From contig JAFWRL010000323.1 in the NCBI GenBank assembly GCA_017520105.1, positions 1 to 24,452 of the forward strand: 24,452 nt of DNA, given 5' to 3'. The notes under the pieces are model-generated. The model saw only the letters and a list, made by a program, of their open reading frames with translations. It was not told where the DNA came from and searched no databases. Each line of letters begins with the position of its first letter. Within the stretch, counting starts at the first letter, position 1. Below are positions 16,258 through 23,800 of the stretch, piece after piece. The stretch is from Fibrobacter sp. GTDB taxonomy: Bacteria; Fibrobacterota; Fibrobacteria; Fibrobacterales; Fibrobacteraceae. A program made the translations under genes and the position numbers.

Positions 16258-18579
16258 ATGGGATTCAAAAAGGTTTTCTTAGCATGCGGACTCTCTGCTG
16301 CATGTTCCGCTTTCGCAGCTCAATACGAAGCCGAAGACGCAGCCATCACAAAAGACGCCGCAGTCGCCTCCAACGCCGAAGCTTCCGGCGGCAAGTACGT
16401 CAAGATGAACGGCGGAGACATCACATTTTCTAAGGTGACTGCAGAAAAAGCGGGCCAATACACCATCGTCATCCACTACATGAACAACTACGGTGGGGAC
16501 AAGATTAACAACGTCGGTGCTGGCAGCAACTCCTCCCAAGTTTCCTTCCCCGTGACAGACAAGGGCAAATTCGTCGATGTCGAAACCGTATTGAACCTCG
16601 CCGCCGGTGAGAACACCGTCGCCATCACCAATAGCTGGGGCTGGATCGACGTCGATTACATCGAAGTCAAGCCTTACGAAGCCAAGGCATTCAACCTCTG
16701 CAACGCCCCCGTCACCAAGAACGCGACCCCCGCCGCGAAAAAGCTCTACAACTTCCTCGTCAACAATTTCGGCAAAAAGACCATCTCCGGCGTCATGACC
16801 GGCAATATGGACGCCTATACCAAAGGTGACGCCACCCAGCACGAAGACGTCCAGGCCGTATTCAAGGCCGGCGGCAAGTACCCCGCACTTGTTGGAGTCG
16901 ACCTGATGAACGCTACCGGCGGCAGCAAGGACAACAGTTGGTTCCAAGAATATACCGAAAAGGCCATCGATATCGCCAAGAGCACATGGAAAAAAGGCGG
17001 CATTCCGGCATTCACATGGCACTGGCGTCCAGGTGACGAAGAAAACTTCTATGTCAAAGGCGCAAATGACAATTACACCGAATTCGACTTCACCGAAGCT
17101 TTCGTGACCGGCACGACCAACTGGGATACCGTTTCGACCGCCTACAAGGCTCTCGTCGCTGACATCGACCTCGTTTCCAAGATTTTCCTTGACCTCCAGA
17201 AAGAAGGCGTTGCCGCCATCTTCCGTCCGCTCCATGAATCCGGTGGTAACTGGTTCTGGTGGAGCACGCATACGGGCAAGCAGTTCGCAGCCCTCTACCA
17301 GTTGCTCTACGAACGCATGGTCTTCACGAACGGCGTCAACAACCTCATTTGGGACTTCAATCCGAAGGATGCCGCCACGATGTCTTGGACTCCGGGCGAA
17401 ACCTACTATGACGTGTTGAGCGTTGACATTTACAACAAAGCCAACGATCACCAGAGCAACAGCTCCGCATTTATCGACCTTACGAACAAGGCTGGCACCA
17501 ACAAGATTATCTCCCTCAGCGAAAACGGCCCGATTCCTGACGTTGACAAGATGTACGAAGACGGCGCTACTTGGAGCTGGTGGATGCCGTGGTACGAATC
17601 TCCGAGCTGGAACGGAGGCTATGTAAGCCAGACCGCAGCCGACGTGTGGACAAAGAACCTCGCTGACGAACGCATCATCACCCTCGACAAAATGCCGGGT
17701 TGGGATAACTATAACGAAGCTGCAGCAGCCACGAACGTCTGCCCGACATCTACGCAGAACGCCAAGTTCGGTGCAGACACGGCCAAGGCCAATCCGGAAA
17801 ATGTTGACCTCCTCATGGGCGTCACGTTCAAGGCATTCAACGACAGCGGCGCCAACATCGAATTCCAGAAAGTCCCCGACCTGACCGGCGCAAAGAGCAT
17901 CACCGTCGAAATCGAAAACAAAGGCTCCGGTGGCGAAAACAACGGCATCTGGATCGGCCTCGCCTTCGTCCGCGACGGCTCCAAAGACAAGGAATGGACC
18001 TGGGAACAGTCCGCATCTGACGGCTGCTGGCTCAACGACGGTGCAAAATCCACTTGCGAATTCGACATCTCGACTTACACCGATGCCGCAGGCAACGAAA
18101 AGCCGATGGACTTGAACAACCTCTTCTCCGTCACATTGATCGTAGGCGGCGCCGCAGGCTTCAGCGGACTCGTACTCTTCGACAACATGGTTGCTGACAA
18201 CGGAAAAGTCATCAGCGGATTCAACAAGAAAACGGAATTGTTCTCCGCAGCAAGCATCAGCACAGGACACATCACAAGCATCGAACTTTACAACAAAGAC
18301 GGCACACCGGTCACTCCGAACGCAATCAAGCCGGTCGCATTTGCAACAAAGTCCGGGCTCCACATGAACGGCACGAACATCGCCTTCACCACCGCCAAGG
18401 CCGCATTTGCAAGCATCGACGTATTCAACATGAGCGGCAAGCGCATCGCGACACTCCACCGCGGAAACCTCAGCGCAGGCGAGCATTCGTTCAGCCTCCA
18501 GAACCTCTCCAAAGGCCAGTACATCGTCCGCGTGAAAGGAGCCGGATTCGCATCATCAAAGCCGATTCTCGTCAAGTAG
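16258..18579 (+). CDS. Secreted modular GH26 beta-mannanase with CBM35
   Basis: A 773-residue exported glycoside hydrolase. It has a signal peptide (MGFKKVFLACGLSAACSAFA, cleavage near residue 20) and then a CBM35-like module (about 21-140: QYEAEDA at its start, SWGWIDVDYIEV at its end) of the type that binds mannan or related sugars. A GH26 catalytic barrel follows (about 150-480): TWHWRPG, FRPLHESGGNWFWW with the likely acid/base E327, and SLSENG with the likely nucleophile E422. Next comes an unnamed beta-sandwich-like module (about 495-645, rich in Trp and Gly), possibly another binding domain. The C-terminal ~75 residues (IDVFNMSGKRIATL, QYIVRVKG, ending PILVK) look like a surface sorting/secretion module. 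The enzyme should cut beta-1,4-mannan at or outside the cell surface. The family call is firm; exact substrate is inference. Confidence 0.93.
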   Translation: MGFKKVFLACGLSAACSAFAAQYEAEDAAITKDAAVASNAEASGGKYVKMNGGDITFSKVTAEKAGQYTIVIHYMNNYGGDKINNVGAGSNSSQVSFPVTDKGKFVDVETVLNLAAGENTVAITNSWGWIDVDYIEVKPYEAKAFNLCNAPVTKNATPAAKKLYNFLVNNFGKKTISGVMTGNMDAYTKGDATQHEDVQAVFKAGGKYPALVGVDLMNATGGSKDNSWFQEYTEKAIDIAKSTWKKGGIPAFTWHWRPGDEENFYVKGANDNYTEFDFTEAFVTGTTNWDTVSTAYKALVADIDLVSKIFLDLQKEGVAAIFRPLHESGGNWFWWSTHTGKQFAALYQLLYERMVFTNGVNNLIWDFNPKDAATMSWTPGETYYDVLSVDIYNKANDHQSNSSAFIDLTNKAGTNKIISLSENGPIPDVDKMYEDGATWSWWMPWYESPSWNGGYVSQTAADVWTKNLADERIITLDKMPGWDNYNEAAAATNVCPTSTQNAKFGADTAKANPENVDLLMGVTFKAFNDSGANIEFQKVPDLTGAKSITVEIENKGSGGENNGIWIGLAFVRDGSKDKEWTWEQSASDGCWLNDGAKSTCEFDISTYTDAAGNEKPMDLNNLFSVTLIVGGAAGFSGLVLFDNMVADNGKVISGFNKKTELFSAASISTGHITSIELYNKDGTPVTPNAIKPVAFATKSGLHMNGTNIAFTTAKAAFASIDVFNMSGKRIATLHRGNLSAGEHSFSLQNLSKGQYIVRVKGAGFASSKPILVK

Positions 18580-18603
18580 AGTATAACACAAAAAGCTGAA
18601 TAC

Positions 18604-18632
18604 AATTCCCGGCTCATCAGAGTCGGGAATTT
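18604..18632 (+). terminator. Terminator-like hairpin after the mannanase gene
   Basis: A 12-bp stem with one G-U pair (AATTCCCGGCTC at 18604-18615 with its partner at 18620-18631, loop ATCA) begins 24 bases after the mannanase stop. The following T-tract is short (TTCC), so its strength is uncertain. Confidence 0.6.
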
Positions 18633-18693
18633 CCGTATAATTTGGCCAAACGCTAGCCCCCTTGCTTCGCCATCAAAAAGCTAAAGAAACGGA

Positions 18694-18723
18694 TTGACAA
18701 GAACTTTGCGAAAGATGTATATT
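18694..18723 (+). promoter_or_regulatory. Sigma70-like promoter of sfsA
   Basis: A consensus -35 TTGACA (18694-18699) is followed after 18 bases by a -10-like TATATT (18718-18723). The expected start of transcription is near 18730, only about five bases before the sfsA ATG at 18735. Confidence 0.55.
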
Positions 18724-18734
18724 CATCACGATTT

Positions 18735-19454
18735 ATGCAATACGGTCCAATTGTAAAGGCGACATTCATTTCTCGACCCAACCGCTTTATAGCCCATGTG
18801 AACATCAAGGGGCAAAAGACCATAGTCCACGTGAAAAACACGGGCCGGTGCAGGGAACTGTTGCAGCCCGGCGCTGTTGTTTACCTCGAAGAATCTACCA
18901 ATCCCGCCCGCAAGACACCTTACGACCTCATAGCGGTGGAAAAAGTTACGCCACGGGGCACGATTCTCGTAAACATGGACAGCCAGGCTCCAAACAAAGT
19001 AGCGGCAGAATGGATTCGAGCAAACAAGCGGCGGTTTCCGAAATTGCAACTAGTACGCCCTGAATTTACCTTCGGGAATTCGCGGTTCGATTTCTACATT
19101 GAATTCAATGGCCGCAAGATGTTCCTGGAAGTGAAAGGAGTCACCCTAGAGCACGACGGCTTCGCCACCTTCCCCGACGCCCCCACGGAAAGGGGAATCA
19201 AGCACCTGACGGAGCTCACCCGCATAAAATCGGAGCAAATGACCGCCGAAGACGGCACGCCCTACGAGTGCGGCGTCCTGTTCCTGATACAGATGAAAGG
19301 CTGCAAGCGCTTTGGCCCCGACGACAACATCCATCCGGAATTCGGCATGGCTCTCCGAGGCGCCCAAAAAGCAGGTGTGGAAATTTTCGTGGTGGATTGC
19401 AAAGTCACGCCAGATAGCCTCGTGGCCGACAAGCCCGTTACGCTGGTTTTGTAA
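18735..19454 (+). CDS. sfsA: SfsA family DNA/RNA nuclease-like protein
   Basis: SfsA, 239 residues, the normal length. The N-terminal OB-like part includes VHVKNTGRCRELL, and the C-terminal PD-(D/E)xK-like fold carries SRFDFYIEF and MFLEVKGVTLE, then FPDAPTERGIKHLTEL, a signature stretch of the family. In Escherichia coli it was first described as a sugar fermentation stimulation protein and is annotated as a nucleic-acid-binding nuclease-like protein; its physiological role is unclear. No Shine-Dalgarno is seen before the ATG, and the predicted promoter sits so close that the mRNA may be nearly leaderless. It appears to be a single-gene transcript, with terminator-like hairpins on both sides. 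Confidence 0.94.
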   Translation: MQYGPIVKATFISRPNRFIAHVNIKGQKTIVHVKNTGRCRELLQPGAVVYLEESTNPARKTPYDLIAVEKVTPRGTILVNMDSQAPNKVAAEWIRANKRRFPKLQLVRPEFTFGNSRFDFYIEFNGRKMFLEVKGVTLEHDGFATFPDAPTERGIKHLTELTRIKSEQMTAEDGTPYECGVLFLIQMKGCKRFGPDDNIHPEFGMALRGAQKAGVEIFVVDCKVTPDSLVADKPVTLVL

Positions 19455-19549
19455 TTCGCTTGATTGTAAAATTTCCTTAAGCCCCTTGCCAGTATCCTAA
19501 TATTATCTACATTTCTGCTGCGGTTCCTAATAGTGCAGGCTCCGAAAGG

Positions 19550-19581
19550 CATTTGATGATTATCAAATGTTTTTCTTTTTT
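19550..19581 (+). terminator. Terminator or attenuator just before the DUF1016 gene
   Basis: CATTTGAT (19550-19557) and ATCAAATG (19562-19569) form a perfect 8-bp stem with loop GATT, followed by an almost pure T-tract to 19581. It ends sfsA transcription or, because the next Shine-Dalgarno starts at 19584, acts as an attenuator in the leader of the DUF1016 gene. Confidence 0.75.
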
Positions 19582-19595
19582 CCAAAGGAGTCACT

Positions 19596-20708
19596 ATGCC
19601 TAAAGAGAAACCGGCAAAGCCAAATGTCAACATGGAGCTCATCAACGACGCATGTTCGATTATTGAGCAGGCACAAAAGTTCGCTCATCACGCAGTCAAC
19701 GAGACCCTTATCAAGCGCAACTGGCTTTTAGGGATGAGAATTCAAAAAGAGGTGCTCAAGGACAAGCGTGCCGGATACGGCAAGCAAGTGGTAAAAAAAT
19801 TATCTTGCGAGCTCGTCAAAAGGTATGGAAGCGGCTTTAATCAAGCGAATTTATACCATTTTGTAGATTTTTTCAATTGCTTTCCGCAAATTTTCTACGC
19901 AGTGAGTGGAAAATTGGAGAACAGTTCCGCATTACAGATTTTCAACGCAGAGAGTAGAAAATCGCCGATTACCCTTTCATGGACGCATTATCGCATTCTT
20001 TTGCAAGAAAGTAATGCCAAAGCCCGTGCGTGGTACGAACAAGAAGCTACTCGCGAAATGTGGAGCACCCGAACCTTGCAACGCAATATCAGCAGTCAAT
20101 ATTATCATCGAATGTTGAAGTCGCAACATAAAGAACTTGTCCATAGCGAAATGATAGAGAAAACAAATCAATTGCAGGACAAGTTAGAGTTTGTCAAGAA
20201 TCCGGTTATTGCAGAATTTCTTGGATTTCCGCAGAATGCGACATTCTCTGAGTCTGAACTCGAAACAAGCATTATCAACAATTTGCAACGGTTCATCATG
20301 GAACTCGGAAAGGGTTACGCTTTTATTGCTCGGCAGCAACATATTCACACGGAAAAGGAGGATTACTATATCGACCTTGTATTCTACAATTACCTCTTGA
20401 AATCTTTCGTGCTTGTTGACTTGAAAACGACAAAGGTTACGCATCAGGATGTGGGTCAGATGGATATGTATGTTCGCATGTACGATGACCTAAAACGTGG
20501 AAAGGGCGACAATCCGACTATCGGAATTTTGATATGCGCCGACACGGACGACAGTATCGCGCGTTATTCTGTGCTCCATGGGAACAATCGGCTGTTTGCC
20601 GCCAAATACAAGACCTATATGCCGACAGATGAGGAGCTTCGTGCCGAAATCGAAGCCCAGAAAAACTTCTATTATCTGCAACATGGCAAAAAGAGGGAAC
20701 AAAAATAG
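19596..20708 (+). CDS. DUF1016 (YhcG-type) PDDEXK nuclease family protein
   Basis: A 370-residue member of the DUF1016/YhcG family: an N-terminal helical DUF1016_N domain (about 10-170, with GYGKQVVKKLS, ESNAKARAWYEQEA and WSTRTLQRNI) and a C-terminal PDDEXK nuclease-like domain (about 190-350). Likely active-site residues are E223, D260 in YYIDLVFYN, and D275-L-K277 in VLVDLKTTK, followed by the family-typical THQDVGQMDMYVRMYDD. Members are common in mobile and defence-associated regions; their function is not settled. A strong AAAGGAG at 19584-19590 precedes the ATG. The gene looks more AT-rich than its neighbours and sits beside the CRISPR array, which suggests acquisition by transfer. A short segment (residues about 98-123) is duplicated and REP-like. 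It has no similarity to Cas proteins that I can see. Confidence 0.9.
   Translation: MPKEKPAKPNVNMELINDACSIIEQAQKFAHHAVNETLIKRNWLLGMRIQKEVLKDKRAGYGKQVVKKLSCELVKRYGSGFNQANLYHFVDFFNCFPQIFYAVSGKLENSSALQIFNAESRKSPITLSWTHYRILLQESNAKARAWYEQEATREMWSTRTLQRNISSQYYHRMLKSQHKELVHSEMIEKTNQLQDKLEFVKNPVIAEFLGFPQNATFSESELETSIINNLQRFIMELGKGYAFIARQQHIHTEKEDYYIDLVFYNYLLKSFVLVDLKTTKVTHQDVGQMDMYVRMYDDLKRGKGDNPTIGILICADTDDSIARYSVLHGNNRLFAAKYKTYMPTDEELRAEIEAQKNFYYLQHGKKREQK
19890..19962 (+). repeat. Duplicated 25-bp palindromic unit inside the DUF1016 gene
   Basis: Two 25-bp units at 19890-19914 and 19938-19962, 48 bases apart, match at 22 of 25 positions. Each starts ATTTTC and ends GAAAAT, forming an imperfect hairpin with 8 of 9 arm positions paired. 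They encode the similar peptides FYAVSGK and FNAESRK, placed just before the conserved LSWTHYR. Confidence 0.7.
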
Positions 20709-20806
20709 TGTATTAGAAACACCTCCGCTTGCGCGGAGAAAATCATTTCGTGCTGGGATTGAATTTTGCTTTCAGATTTTCTAGTTTTACTAGTGCAATA
20801 ACAACG
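20701..20806 (-). ncRNA. Candidate tracrRNA, anti-repeat from the degenerate terminal repeat
   Basis: Read on the minus strand, the degenerate repeat (20758-20805) gives an anti-repeat that pairs with the 5' half of the crRNA repeat: CTGAAAGC with GCTTTCAG in full, AA with TT, then an internal bulge at repeat positions 5-8, then the outer four bases including a G-U. It is followed by a 6-bp CTCCGC-GCAA-GCGGAG hairpin (20723-20738), a small GTGT/ACAC hairpin (20708-20722) and five U residues (20701-20705). This order (anti-repeat, hairpins, U-run) is that of type II tracrRNAs, at about 106 nt. A minus-strand TATTTTTG (20815-20822) matches the Bacteroidota -7 form TAnnTTTG and would place the start near 20806-20810. 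The alternative is a decayed end repeat with a chance terminator for the array or the nuclease gene. Confidence 0.5.
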
Positions 20807-23800
20807 AACTTGCACAAAAATACTATCTTACCGCCGCTGTGAATTGCTTTCAGATTATCTAGTTTTACTAGTGCAATAACAACTAGCCGGAAGCAAGGAA
20901 AGAAGCCAACCTAGTTGTGAATTGCTTTCAGATTATCTAGTTTTACTAGTGCAATAACAACCAACGAGGGATAAGATAGCTAGGATTATACGTTGTGAAT
21001 TGCTTTCAGATTATCTAGTTTTACTAGTGCAATAACAACTCACCGCTTAAAGCTGCCTGCACATTCTTCGTTGTGAATTGCTTTCAGATTATCTAGTTTT
21101 ACTAGTGCAATAACAACATTACAAAACAAAACTCTTGAGGTACACCAGTTGTGAATTGCTTTCAGATTATCTAGTTTTACTAGTGCAATAACAACATGTT
21201 GATTGCAATATGCTTTATGTAGTGGTTGTGAATTGCTTTCAGATTATCTAGTTTTACTAGTGCAATAACAACAGTAGTCTATTACGTTCATTACATCATC
21301 CTGTTGTGAATTGCTTTCAGATTATCTAGTTTTACTAGTGCAATAACAACCGTTGTCGGAAATGACTTGAACAAGGCTAGTTGTGAATTGCTTTCAGATT
21401 ATCTAGTTTTACTAGTGCAATAACAACACATGGTATTCAAGATATTTCGCGCAAATCGTTGTGAATTGCTTTCAGATTATCTAGTTTTACTAGTGCAATA
21501 ACAACTTAGGACCGGAAACTTTGTCCGGTATATCCGTTGTGAATTGCTTTCAGATTATCTAGTTTTACTAGTGCAATAACAACAATCTTGAGAATCAGTC
21601 ACCCAAAGAGACCGTTGTGAATTGCTTTCAGATTATCTAGTTTTACTAGTGCAATAACAACTGTACCTGATTAAATTCAATCGGCTGTTCAGTTGTGAAT
21701 TGCTTTCAGATTATCTAGTTTTACTAGTGCAATAACAACTGCACTTGAGTAAATTCGACAGTCTGCTCAGTTGTGAATTGCTTTCAGATTATCTAGTTTT
21801 ACTAGTGCAATAACAACTTGTACCTCTCCAAAACCGCACGAAGAATGTTGTGAATTGCTTTCAGATTATCTAGTTTTACTAGTGCAATAACAACTTCCCA
21901 TATCCATTAGCTACACACGTATTGGTTGTGAATTGCTTTCAGATTATCTAGTTTTACTAGTGCAATAACAACTCCAACGACTTTCGCACCACGCATGAGT
22001 AAGTTGTGAATTGCTTTCAGATTATCTAGTTTTACTAGTGCAATAACAACATTACGGCAACGAATTACAACAAAACGCTAGTTGTGAATTGCTTTCAGAT
22101 TATCTAGTTTTACTAGTGCAATAACAACAGTAGTAGAAGTAGTAAGAGAAAGAGAAGTGTTGTGAATTGCTTTCAGATTATCTAGTTTTACTAGTGCAAT
22201 AACAACTACGGTGTGCTTTGATTGCTACGGTTCGCTGTTGTGAATTGCTTTCAGATTATCTAGTTTTACTAGTGCAATAACAACATCAAGGTAAAACCAA
22301 ACGGTTAAAAGGTTGTTGTGAATTGCTTTCAGATTATCTAGTTTTACTAGTGCAATAACAACTAATACGGCTTATTTCATTCCCCATTCCAGTTGTGAAT
22401 TGCTTTCAGATTATCTAGTTTTACTAGTGCAATAACAACGATAATCAGGATTGACAGTTGGACAATCAAGTTGTGAATTGCTTTCAGATTATCTAGTTTT
22501 ACTAGTGCAATAACAACAATACAACATCTTCAACGCTCACTCCGTCAGTTGTGAATTGCTTTCAGATTATCTAGTTTTACTAGTGCAATAACAACTAGAC
22601 ACGGCTAAAATAAAAGCATTGTGTGGTTGTGAATTGCTTTCAGATTATCTAGTTTTACTAGTGCAATAACAACACTAGACCTCGACATTTATCTTTACTT
22701 CACGTTGTGAATTGCTTTCAGATTATCTAGTTTTACTAGTGCAATAACAACTGGGAAGCAACAGTTTACAAGTTGTTGCCTGTTGTGAATTGCTTTCAGA
22801 TTATCTAGTTTTACTAGTGCAATAACAACCCCGCCAAGTCGAAGCAAGAGCCGGAGTTAGTTGTGAATTGCTTTCAGATTATCTAGTTTTACTAGTGCAA
22901 TAACAACAAAGCCAAATCTTTACACACATATTTTGCAGTTGTGAATTGCTTTCAGATTATCTAGTTTTACTAGTGCAATAACAACCAACAAAGCACAAAC
23001 AGAGCCATAACTATCGTTGTGAATTGCTTTCAGATTATCTAGTTTTACTAGTGCAATAACAACCTTGAAATTCCGCACCCTTGAGAACCTTTGGTTGTGA
23101 ATTGCTTTCAGATTATCTAGTTTTACTAGTGCAATAACAACCCAAGCGATTTACTTTGCGAATGAAAAGGCGTTGTGAATTGCTTTCAGATTATCTAGTT
23201 TTACTAGTGCAATAACAACTTATTGCTCTAACTGCTTTAAATATACTCGTTGTGAATTGCTTTCAGATTATCTAGTTTTACTAGTGCAATAACAACTCTC
23301 AAGAGGGTCAAACGTGACTACGGTCGGTTGTGAATTGCTTTCAGATTATCTAGTTTTACTAGTGCAATAACAACAAAAACCTTCCATAGATTTACTACTA
23401 GATTGTTGTGAATTGCTTTCAGATTATCTAGTTTTACTAGTGCAATAACAACTTTTATCGTAACCACCCTCGTAATCTTTCGGTTGTGAATTGCTTTCAG
23501 ATTATCTAGTTTTACTAGTGCAATAACAACTGTTGTGAGTTACACCACCGATATATTCATGTTGTGAATTGCTTTCAGATTATCTAGTTTTACTAGTGCA
23601 ATAACAACATACTAAAGCATAATAACCGCACCCCATATGTTGTGAATTGCTTTCAGATTATCTAGTTTTACTAGTGCAATAACAACGAACACCGGAAGTT
23701 ACACTAGATGAATATGTTGTGAATTGCTTTCAGATTATCTAGTTTTACTAGTGCAATAACAACGGATAACGAAGGAGCAAGCCAAGAAAAGAGGTTGTGA

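Noticed and set aside
16279..18486. A 735-codon open frame on the minus strand across the whole mannanase gene
   Set aside because: It is the codon-bias mirror of the GH26 gene. Its translation is Val/Cys/Asp-rich without motifs, and the plus-strand protein is clearly real.
20709..20757. This short gap as a CRISPR leader
   Set aside because: It is only 49 bases, is not AT-rich throughout, is filled by a GC hairpin, and borders the degenerate repeat, so it looks like the leader-distal end.
23531..23560. Spacer beginning TGTTGTGAGT as a misaligned partial repeat
   Set aside because: Only about eight bases resemble the repeat start, and the flanking repeats and 30-base spacing are regular.
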